Below are positions 39,301 through 51,300 of a stretch of DNA of 64,000 nt, one piece after another. The stretch is taken from the NCBI RefSeq assembly GCF_020497125.1, contig NC_059075.1, forward strand, positions 30,478,003 to 30,542,002, read 5' to 3'. The notes under the pieces were generated by a model. That model had not been told where the DNA came from, did not search any database, and saw only the letters and a program-made list of their open reading frames with translations. Source of the stretch: Mauremys mutica (Eukaryota > Chordata > Testudines > Geoemydidae). Positions within the stretch are counted from its first letter, which is position 1. The number at the start of each line of letters is the position of its first letter. Both the position numbers and the translations under genes were made by a program.

Positions 39301-42300
39301 TTGAAGAGCCCATTATTTAATATTTGTTCCGCATGTATGTACTTATAGACTGTAATCAAGTCACCCCTTACCCTTTCTTTGTTAAACTCACAATAAGGCA
39401 TGTTTTCTAATCCTTTACTCATTCTCTTGGCTCTTCTCTGAACCCTCTCCAGTTTATCCACATCCTTCTTGAAATGAGGGCACCAGAACTGGGCACAGTA
39501 TTCCAGCAGCAGATGTGCTAGAGCCAAATATACTGATAAAATGACTTCTCTACTAACTACTGAGGGGAAAAACGACTGAAGAGAGTTGGCAGTTTTTCAA
39601 AGGGACACTATTAAGGGCCCAAAAGCAAGCTATTCCGCTGGGTAGGAAAGATAGAAAATGTGGCAAAAGACCACCTTGCTTAACCACGAGTTCTTGCATG
39701 ATCTAAAAAATAAAAAGGAGTCATATAAAAAATGGAAACTAGGACAAATTACAAAGGATGAATATAGGCAAACAACACAGGAATGCAGGGGCAAGATTAG
39801 AAAGGCAAAGGCACAAAATGAGCTCAAACTAGCTACGGGAATAAAGGGAAACAAGAAGACTTTTTATCAATACATTAGAAGCAAGAGGAAGGCCAAAGAC
39901 AGGGTAGGCCCACTGCTCAGTGAGGAGGGAGAAACAGTAATAGGAAACTTGGAAATGGCAGATGCTTAATGACTTCTTTGGTTCGGTCTTCACCGAGAAG
40001 TCTGAAGGAATGCCTAACATAGTGAATGCTAATGGGAAGGGGGTAGGTTTAGAAGAGAAAATAAAAAAAGAACAAGTTAAAAATCTCTTAGAAAAGTTAG
40101 ATGCCTGCAAGTCACCAGGGCCTGATGAAATGCATCCTAGAATACTCAAGGAGCTAACAGAGGAGGTATCTGAGCCTCTAGCTATTATCTTTGGAAAATC
40201 ATGGGAGACAGGAGAGATTCCAGAAGACTGGAAAAGGGCAAACATAGTGCCCATCTACAAAAAGAGAAATAAAAACAACCCAGGAAACTACAGACCAGTT
40301 AGTTTAACTTCCGTGCCAGGGAAGATAATGGAGCAAGTAATTAAGGAAATCATCTGCAAACACTTGGAAGGTGGTAAGGTGATAGGGAATAGCCAGCATG
40401 GATTTGTAAAGAACAAATCATGTCAAACTAATCTGATAGCTTTCTTTGATAGGATAATGAGTCTTGTGGATAAGGGAGAAGCGGTGGATGTAAAAATGGC
40501 CTATATTCTTTATTCCTAGGTGTATACATTTGCATTTAAGTTATTAAAACGCACAGTTTGCTTGCACCCAGTTTACCAAGTGATCCAGATCTTTCTGAAT
40601 CAGAGACCTGTCATCTTCATTATTTACCACTTCTCCAATTTTTGTGTCATCTGCAAACTTTATCAGTGATGATTTTATGTTTTCTTCCAGGTTATTTGAT
40701 AAACATGTTAAATAGCATAGGGCGAAGATAACAATCCCAGAGGGACGTCACTGAGAACCAGACCTCTTTGATGACAATTCCCTGTTTACAGTTACATTTT
40801 TGAGCCCCATCAGTTAGAAGTTTTAAAATCATTTAATGGGTGCCATGTTAATTTTATATTGTTCTAGTTTTTTAATCAGAATGTTGTGCGGTGCCAAATC
40901 AAATGCCTGACAGAAGTCTAAGTATATTACATCAGCACTATTATGTTTATCAAACAAATTTGTAATCTCTGTTACAGGGTGTGCTGAATCAGGAGCTGAC
41001 TCAGCATCCTGTCTCTCAAATCCCCACCAATATAGATTAATTGTGAAGGGTCAGTCAGCTGAGTAGAGCTACATCTGAAGGGCTAATTAGAGGGGGAAAC
41101 AACCCCAGTATCTGGGAGTCTATAATTTGAGAGGAAGGAAGCTGTGGAAGGGGGAGCTGAGAACCAGAAGGAAAGCAGAGATGGGCAGGGCTGACTGCTG
41201 CCAGCTCTGTTCCCTTCTCCAGAAGCAAGTGCTGGCTAGGGCTTGTAAATATAAATAAATAGTACTACAGGTAGAGACCTGCTGGCACAACAAAATAAAA
41301 CATGGTGGTGGTAAAGGAGACATGAAGTGGTTTGGGTTTTACTTAAGGCCTGAACGGATTCTCCGGGGATTACCCCATAACAATTTTATCAACAACAGAT
41401 ATCAAGTTTGTTTGACAGGATCTGTTTTCTGTAAACCCATCTTGATTTGCCTTAATTACATTACCCTTCTTTAGTTCTTTATTAATTGCATCCCAAATGA
41501 GCCATTCCATTATCTTCCCAGAATTGATGTCAGGCTGACAGGCCTATAATTAACTGAGTTATCTCATTTAACCTTTTTAAAAATTGGCAAATGAGCTTTC
41601 TTCCAGTCTTCTGAACTTCCCCAGTATTCCAAGACTAATTGAAGATCAACATTAATCATCCAGCAAGCTCAGCAGCCAATTCTTTTATACCTCGAGTACA
41701 AGGTAATGTCTAACTTTAGTAGCTACTGTTTAACGTCCTCCAGAGATGTGAGTGCAGTGGAAAGTGTGTTATCACCATATGATGAGACTATATCATCTGT
41801 TTTTTTTCCCCCAAATACAGAACAGTAATATTTATTGAACACTTCTGCCTTTTCTGCATTATTATTGATAATTTTACCATTTCCATCTAGTAATGGGCCA
41901 ATACCATTGTCAGGATTCTTTTTGTTCCTAATATATTTTAAATACTCCATATTATTATCCTTAATTCTCCCAGCCATAGATTTCTCCTTTTGTCCCTGGG
42001 CTTCCCTTATCAATTTTATACAATTCCTAACTTCTGATTTATATTCACTATATCAACTTCCCCTTTCTTCCATTTGTCACACATTTTTACAGCTGCCTTC
42101 ACTCTCCTTCCCTCTAAACCAGGTTGGTTATTTTACCAGCACAGCCTTCTTCCTTGATTGTGAGATTGTGCCTTTTGGGGCATCTAGTAAGGTATTCTTA
42201 AAGGATTCCTAATTATCATTCACATTTTTCTGATTAAATTCTTCCTCCTATCTGTGATCATTGCACACACCAGCGACTCCTTGCATTCACTCCAACAAGC

Positions 42301-45300
42301 CTCTTGTGTGCCACCCTTCTATCCCCCTTTTACTTCAGTGACTCACTGCACACACACAGCCCAATACCAGAGAATCTTTGCTTTCTGCCCCCCATTCTCA
42401 CCTCCACCAAGTGTGTGACTCCCCATTCCAGGGGCTCTGTGTGCTGTCTCTTTACCTCTTCCCCCATACCAGGGTCCCTCAGTTTCCCTCCCATGCAGGA
42501 AGCTATGTGCACCCCCGTACCTTCCTTCCAAACTGTATCAAGGTTCCCCATTTCCCACCTTCATTAGGGGTTCTTTGTGACCCCTCCATTTCCCCAAATG
42601 CCAAGGGCTGTGTGTGGCCCCAAATGAGGGTCTTCCCTTTACCCCCTTGGTCAGGGATCTGTGTCCCCCATTTCTCCCTCCTCTCCATGCCAGGGGTTCT
42701 GTGTGCCCCCATTTCCAGGTCCCCCTTTTTCTCCTGCCAGAGCTTGTGCCTGCCTCTATTCCTTCATGCCCCAATACCATGATCCCTCATTCTCCTTCTC
42801 CCTCTGTGTGTATCTCCATTCCCCACTACCACCGTTCTTAGTCTCCTTCTCTCCCCCTCCCCCGTTTCTTTCCCTTTCAATGTGTCAGCAGCATTGGGAG
42901 GATTGGCAGAACTCAAATGAGGTGGTTTGTTATGCTGGAATATGTTAATGAATGCGATAAATCAGTTCTTCAATTTATAGACAATTACAAGGGTGATTGG
43001 AGATGTTAGCTCTGCTAACCAGATGCCAGGGGCTTAATGTGTCCCCCATTTCCTCCTTAAGGTTTTCATATTTTTCACCAAATTGCATATAGTGTTCTGC
43101 CCATTAATGCTTCGAATATTCCCTTAACTTTTGGAATTGATTGGATGAGATGGTCAAAAGTTATTGCATTACACCCAAACAAAGAAATGCAGTCAAGCTT
43201 GACCAATAATACATCCGCACAAGGCGGTTGAATGGGCAACCTTATTCAAGCATTTTGTAGGCTTTTTACTTTGCAACCTCAGTGTTCTCTTAATTTTTAA
43301 ATTAATTTAAATTTAAATTCTAGATATATTTTGTTTAATGTAATTTCATATGTTTTTAAGAGGTTTGAAGAAAATTGTTTTTTCAGTTATATGGAACCAT
43401 GTTGGCCCCACATGTGGGTCATCTGTAGGATTGGGAGCTTTAGATCCATAGCATAGACCTCTGCCATGGATCTTTAGATTCATAACATAGACCTCTCCCA
43501 CATGAGCTAACAGAGAAACTGGTAGCAATGGAAGACTGTCACCTTCCATGTGGACCTGCCATTAGACGAGGAGTGAAGACACACTGTCAGGTGGATTTCA
43601 TAGCTTTTTGCTAAACTGCAAAAGAATATTGAGACTATAGAATAATGGTTTCAATTCTCAGTCCTATAGGGGAGTATGCCCAGTGGTTATAGACCCTTCT
43701 GCCCCTGTCTTTCTGCTCCTATTCCTGCCTTACCCTCACCCTTATTCTTCATTTGAGTCAGGTAGCTTCTTTCTCCTCTATTTTGCCTGCATGCCAGTAG
43801 AGAGAGCATTGGGAGTTGCTCTCGATTCCTGTCCTTGTCACTACAGCAGCTCCTGGCAGCCAGGAGGAGTAATTGCAGTGAAGGTCCTGTTCAGTCCCTG
43901 AAGCCACAGGATGGTGCATGCTCCAGCACACTGTGGGCATGAATCATGTGCAGTCTAGTCAGCACATGAGAGCTGTGAGAAGTGGAGCATGCTCAGTACA
44001 AATGGAATCTTCAGAGAATTTAGTTGCAAAACTGTAATGTCTCTCTACTGGGCATGTGCAAACAGACTTTTTTTTTTTTTTTCAAAGGATTAGAACTTTG
44101 CCAAATTTGGATGAATTTTCTCAGGGACAGCAAAAGCACATCACTAGCATTAGTGGGAGAGACTCCCCCACACCTGATCCCATTCCCTCACTACAAAATT
44201 TCAAGTCCCTGCTCCAAAGTATGGAGGTGCTAGAGATGCTCATTGAAACTATTGTAAAGACTTTTTTAATATGGGCAAAAAGGTGTATTTTTCACTAATC
44301 TCATTCTCAAAAATGGCTGAAGCATTTTAATTGAAACTGTCCCCAAAACATCAGCCTTGGGCACCTGGCATGAGAAATTTCAGCCCAAATGGTTTGTTTG
44401 GCAAAATTAACTGAAAACAAAGTCTTATAATGGAAAATGTTGGGCATCTTAACTGTATGCATCACTGTCTGTGCTGTCTATAATAAATGAGCTGTCTGTC
44501 AAATTTTCAATTGTATTTTGTTACTACTGTGTTAAGAATTTTAAAGTTCCAAATGTTCATTTGACCTAGTTGGGAAAAAAGTTTTCCTTTGTCTTAACCA
44601 AATCTTATATGCACCTGGGATTTCTTTGATGTTAAGGCTTCCTGGCTTAAGCTATCTTGTAGACCAATATGGGTTCTCTTTTAAATATAATATGCTATTT
44701 CCTTCCAGTACATCACTTGAACACCAGTGGTTTGATAGAATTATTACGGTATATCTGAAAATCTTAGGCTGTCCGCTCTTGGGAAGCACTAACTTCTCTT
44801 AGGCTTTGGCTACACTTACACTTCAAAGCGCTGCCGCGGCAGCGCTTTGAAGCGCTAAGTGTAGTCAAAGCGCCAGCGCTGGGAGAGAGCTCTCCCAGCG
44901 CTGTCCGTACTCCACCTCCCTGTGGGGAATAACGGACAGCGCTGGGAGCCGCGCTCCCAGCGCTGGGGCTTTGACCACACTGGCGCTTTGCAGCGCCGCT
45001 ATTTGCAGCGCTGGAGAGGGTGTGTTTTCACACCCTGCTGCAGCGCTGCAAATTTGTAAGTGTAGCCAAGCCCTTAGGGGCACTCAAGCAAGTCCATGAA
45101 AGGACAGTACGTTTTGTTAAATATTGGGTTTCTTAACATAAAAATGTACTGGAACAGAGCTGTCTATTGAAAAGTGAATATTCAATAAATTTGCTGTTGT
45201 GTGCTAATGTCATTGTGTTTTGACCATGTTTAAAATAGTCTCAAAATGTTCCATATTTTTCATAGGCTTTTTAATAAAGACTGGAGGAAGAAATATTCTT

Positions 45301-48300
45301 ATAATTTCTAATAACATGATTAATCTCTGTTTGAGTCCCAAATAGTCTGATATGGTCTATATTAGGCAGGCATGCTGTACCAATTTACCAAGTTTTTTGT
45401 GCAATTCAAATATAAACACTTTTTGCAGGTGGTACAGACTGTATGTTAATTCATATTTATGTATTCATGTGAATGAACATTAATCACGTTTACTTATTTG
45501 TGACTTGATTTAATGCATACTAACTCTAATAGCTCAAAATATATGGAAGTACACAGCTAAAATGAATTTTTACTGTATGCCAATTTAATTATCCTGAGAA
45601 ATCCTGGAAATTTTTGACTTTTACATTCGACTTATTCTTTTGGAGAGTGATTCTATAGGTTTGATGGAATATATTTTTAATAATTTGAAAATAACTGCTT
45701 AGTCAACTCCTTTTAAAAAAATCCTTTACATTCTTTTGTGATCCAGATGATAAGATGAATGAAAGCTCTGTTTTTACTGGCTCTGTTTTTATCCTGATGA
45801 ATGCTTGTTTCTGTTTATTTTAGCATATGATTACCCTGAAAGAGCAGCTATCAAAACAGCATACAGAAGCTGATAGTACCATCAACCAGCTGAAACTTGA
45901 CATAGATTTTGAAAGAAGGAAAGTGTCTGAAGTAGAAGCTGAGAAGATGGAAATGAGTAAGGAATTAGAAACCCAGAAATTAAAAATGAACCACTGTACA
46001 TTTGCACTTAATGATCTGCATATGAGTAATCAGCAGCTTCAGCATAACATTAAGGATTTACAAGAACAACTAAAGAAATTCCAAAATTGTAACTTGAATA
46101 ATAAAAAGGAAATTGCAGAATTGAAGCAAAATCTGAAACAAAAAGAGGAGGAACTTTCTGTTTCCCAGAACAAGTTAACAAAGATAATTAATCAAGAATC
46201 TAACAGTAACTATCAAGATCTTTCACTTAAAGAAAGAGAAGCAGAAATTGAAAAACTAAATAAAGATATTTCAGAAAATAAACAACTAAATCAAAATTTG
46301 GAGAAATCAGTTTGTGATCTTAAAATAGAAAATGGAAAGCTGCTGGCTGTCTGTGAAGAACTAAAACAGCAGTTGCATGAAGCCTTTGCTGAGAAAAATA
46401 AGATTTCCCTGGAAAAAGATACCATATTAGAGGCTTTGAAAATGGAAAAAGGACAGTTGGAAACTGAATTAAGCCAGACCGAAAAGCGGCTGTTGGAACA
46501 AGCACAAAAATATGAACAAACCATTGAGGACCTGTCAAATGCACGTAACATGAACACCGATGCATTACAGCTTGAACATGAGCGTCTGGTGAAATGCAAT
46601 CAAGAGAGGGACTTTGAGATAGCAGAACTCAAAAGAAACATTGAGCAGATGGAAGCTGACCATGAAGAAACTAAAGAGATGTTGACAACTAGCTTAGGAG
46701 GACAAAAGCAGTTGACAGAACTCATAAAAGAGAAGGAGATGTTTGTTGAAAAATTTAAAAATAGAGCTCTAGAGTTGCAACAGGAACTTGAGGAATATGT
46801 TAAGGATTCCAAAAAGCATGAGATTTTAAGGCAAAATTTAGAAGAAAAGGACAAAAGTCTTGCAGCCATGAAAGAAGAAAACAATCATCTGAAAGAAGAG
46901 ATTGAAAGACTAAAGGACCAGCAAAGCAGATCTCCACCTGTGGCTGAGCCTAAAACACTAGATATTATTACTGAACTTGAAACTGAGATAGCACAGTTAC
47001 ATGTAATAAAGAATAATCTTGAGGAGGAAATAAAACTTCACAAAAAAACAATTGAAGATCAGAGTCAGAAAACTGTGCAACTTCAACAGTCTTTGCAGGA
47101 GCATAAAAGGGAAATAGGCGAGTCTAAATTTCAGTATGAGCAAATGAATGTCACACATGAAAAGCTTTTCTTGGAGAAAGATGAGGAAATTAAAAGTTTG
47201 CAGAAAACAATTGAACAAATTAAAACTCAGTTGCACAATGAGAGGCTCGTCTTTCAGACAGACTCCTCTGATCTCTTTCAAGAAACCAAAGCCCAGGCAC
47301 TTAATGGAGAAAATGGTAACGAAAAACATGACTTGTCTAAGTCTGAAATTGAAAGACTAGTGAAAGGTATCAAAGAGAGAGAAAGGGAGATTAAGCTTCT
47401 GAATGAAAAGAATGTCTTTTTAACTCAACAAATTGATCACTTGTCTAAAGATCAAGTTGGTAAACTCACTCAGATCATCCAAGAGAAAGACTTAGAGATA
47501 CAAGCTCTCCATGCAAGTATTTCCTCTTCATCATATAGACAGGATGTTCTGTACCTTCAACAGCAACTGCAAGCCTATGCCATGGAAAGAGAACAAGTGC
47601 TGGCAGTTTTGAGTGAAAAAACTAGAGAAAACAGTCAGTTAAAAACAGAGTATCATAAAATCATGGATATGGTGGCAGCTAAGGAAGCAGCTCTGATGAA
47701 GTTGCAAGAAGAGAACCAAAAATTATCTAATAAGTTTGAAAGTAGCAGCCAAGATATGTTTAGAGAGACTGTTCAGAATTTGTCCCGTATCATTCGAGAG
47801 AAAGATATTGAAATAGATGCCTTGAGTCAAAAATGCCAAACCTTATTGACTGTCCTACAGACATCCAACATAGGTACTGACAGTGGATCAGGAGGTGTTA
47901 ATAGTAATCAGTTTGAGGAGCTTTTACAAGAGCGTGATAAATTAAAGCAACAAGTAAAGAAGATGGAAGAGTGGAAGCAACAAGTAATGACTACAGTCCA
48001 GAACATGCAGCATGAGTCAGCTCATCTCCAAGAGGAGCTACACAAGCTTCAGGCACAAATTTCAGTTGACAGTGATAGCAATTCTAAATTACAGATAGAT
48101 TATAATGGCTTGATCCAGAGTTATGAGCAGAATGAGAAAAAAATGAAAAGTTTTAGTCAGGAGTTAGCACAAGTTCAGCATAGTATAGGACAGCTTCATA
48201 ATACCAAGGATCTTCTTCTGGGAAAACTTGATACGGTAACACCACCTCTGCTGATGGCTTCTTCTGTTTCACAAACATCAGATATTCCAAGCAGTACTCC

Positions 48301-51300
48301 TCCTGAAATAGTCAGTGATGCATCCAAACTCCTTCAACAGGAATTGGAGCAGCTTAAAAAAATGTTACAAGAAAAAGATGACACTATCAGAACTCTTAAG
48401 GAAAATAATCAAAGATTGTCTGATTCCATGGCTATAACATTAGAATTAGAAAGAAAGGGACAAAAGGACACTGATCCAGAGATGAAGCAGATAAAGGGAA
48501 AATGTGATGTTTTCCAGAAGTCACTTAGGGAAAAAGACCTCTTGATTAAATCTAAAAGTGATCAGTTACTTTCTGTAAGTGAAAATCTTAGTAACAAAGA
48601 AAATGAAAATGAGCTTTTAAAACAAGCTGTCACTAATCTTAAAGAAAGAAATCTAATTTTAGAAATGGACATCTGTAAGCTGAAAGAAGAAAATGAAAAA
48701 ATAGTAGCAAGGTGCAGGGAGAAAGAAACCGAATTCCGGGCATTACAAGAGACTAACATGCAGTTTTCAATGATGCTGAAAGAGAGAGAATTTGAATCCC
48801 ACTCAATGAAAGAAAAAGCTCTTGCCTTTGAAAAACTATTGAAAGAAAAAGAACAGGTATGTGAGGAATTTTTATTTGTTCTATTAGTTATAAATATTTA
48901 AGTGATAAAATACAAACTTGAAATCATACATATGACTGAATTCTCACAAATATAGTCTGGAGGTATTTGCCTAAAAGCAGCTTCTCATCTACTATATGAA
49001 ACCTCGCAGAAGTGAATGAATTTCAAAGTTTAGTGGGTGTTTTGTTCAGGATCTCTTAGAAACCTGTATTTGTCTTCAAAGGTTATAAGTATTACTGTTA
49101 ATGTTTAAATAAACCACTGCAAAGTAACCTGACATAGTTTAATTATGATGATATTTTTGGCATCACTTAGAGCATTTTGTATCTACCAAGTGGAATCTAG
49201 AGCACAATTTCTCTGAAAAAGAATGTCTTTGTAGATTTTAAAAATGTACTTTTTATGTAATTCAAATAACTTAATCTTTATGGCAGTTAGAATTGTGTGG
49301 GTGTTTTTTGGTTTTGGGTTTTTTTTTATCCATGACATCTTCAGACACATGTGAAGTACTCTTGCCAGTCCAAATTTCTTACTCCGTACTGTTCTAACTA
49401 AATACTGTGAAATTGCAATGATAAGGCACTTCAGTGATTTAAAATACAGTTTGGTTATGTAAAAACTATAAAATGTCATTGTGGGGTTTCATGTTTACTC
49501 TTGATCTTGTATCGAATAAAGTTACAAATAAAAATATTTTTTTTTTTAATGGCCAGCCCTGCAAACTCAGCCCAGGCGCTTGAGAGTCAAACTTGTTTCT
49601 CTCCATCTCTTGCATAATCCTCAGTAATAAAAGTCTTGCAGACTAAATTAGGCCTCTTGGTGTCACCAGTGCAGCCCAAATGTTTTAAATGGGGTTTCAC
49701 AAATATAACTGACTGGAACTTAGTAAACAACTTATTTGATGTTGCACCAGATAGTATAGCTCTCTCTCAGCTATGTTGGCTGTGCAGAGCTAATAAGAGT
49801 AGTAACTAAATAAGAAGAAGTTTCTAGCGTTTTTGTTAAAGTCAACTGATATGATTTTGAATACATGCAGAGAGCAGATCTGTGTAGATGGAAGATTCCA
49901 TTTTTTACATAATCATTTTATTTTTATTACTGAAAGTTCATAGTGGGCCTAAAAACATTAGTAGCCACTGTTTGTTTATTTATTTCATTTCTACTCATCT
50001 GACTTTATACCTTTTGGAATGTGTTTATTTCTATATAGCTATCATAAACAAATTACATAAATAATAATATAAACCACATGCCCAAAGAAGATTCAAATCA
50101 AGTTACTTTAGAAACAGCTATCTTAACAGGAAGTATAGCTTCAGAAATTTGTTTAGGGGAATTGCAGTTTCGAAGTTTACATGTCTGAAATGGAGGGGTG
50201 CTAGATATTTATTTTACTGCTGTTAGTGAATACATTATATTTGTGCATGACTTCAGAAACAGTTTTTAATCTATCAGACAATATGCCAATAAAATCATTG
50301 CAAAATAGACAACCGTTTCTTCAAAGGATCTTCTGTCCAGTAAGCACTCTCGTCTTCTATCCATGTCTGTCTATTTCATCTTTTTTTTTGGAGTGCAAGT
50401 TCTTTGGAACAGAAACTGTACCTCCTTTTATACAGTGTCTTGCATGTTTATGCAGAAATGCCTAATAAATAGTTATAATAGACTCGTTTAGTGTTTTAAA
50501 CAAATAAAAAAAGTTTTTATACATTTCCAACCTTTCTTTAATTGTATGTCCTCCTTCCAAAGGGCAAGATGGGGGAATTGAATCATCTGTTAAATGAAGT
50601 TAAGTCAATGCAAGAAAAGGCTGTTTCTTTTCAACAAGAAAGAGACCAAGTCATGTTAGCACTCAAACAGAAACAAATGGAGAGCAGTGCCCTACAGAAT
50701 GAGGTATGACATTAAACAAGAGTAAAGCACAAAAAGGGTGAGTGAATAAGAAAAATCAGAGAATTTACCGTGCCTTAAGAATTCTTAGATAAGTATAAAA
50801 AAGGCATCTAAAATATATATCTATGCAATACAATTAGGGCTGTCCATTAATTGCGGTTAACCCAAGTGATTAACACAAAACAAATTAACAAGATTAAAAA
50901 AGTCATGATTAAGAGCAGTTTTAATCATACTGTTAAACAATAATAGAATACCAATTTAAATTTATTATAAATATTTTTGAAGTATTTCAACATTTTCAGA
51001 TATATTGATTTCAATTACAACACAAAATACAAAGTGTACAGTGCTCACTTTATATTATTTTTTATTACAAATATTGGCACTGTAAAAAAACCCCCAAAAG
51101 ATAGTATTTTTCAGTTTACCTCATTCAGGTACTGTAGGGCAATCTTTTTATCACGGAAGTGCAATGTACAAATGTAGAATTTTTTTTACATAACTGCACT
51201 CAAAACTGTAAAACTTTAGAGCCTATAAGTCCACTCAGTCCTACTTCTTGTTCAGCTAATTGCTAAGACAGACAAGTTTGTTTACATTTACAGGCGATAA

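Larger units (their letters stand above)
38797..42270 (-). mobile_element. older CR1-type LINE with three nested insertions
   Basis: An antisense LINE whose pieces run 3' to 5' along the + strand: 3' UTR and C-terminal ORF2 (38797-38841, 39045-39555; [18 protein letters not shown]), RT parts at about 40500-40969 and 41383-41700, and the pre-RT region with [17 protein letters not shown] (41723-42013). It is split by a SINE (38842-39044), a sense CR1 piece (about 39560-40494) and a probable solo LTR (40970-41382). It is heavily mutated and inactive. Confidence 0.75.

Noticed and set aside
42304..42948. Frames rich in Pro, Ser and Cys
   Set aside because: Explained by the pyrimidine-rich minisatellite.
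46291..47329. Long open frames on the minus strand opposite the giant exon
   Set aside because: They mirror the codon bias of the TRIP11 coiled coil on the plus strand and show no domain of their own.
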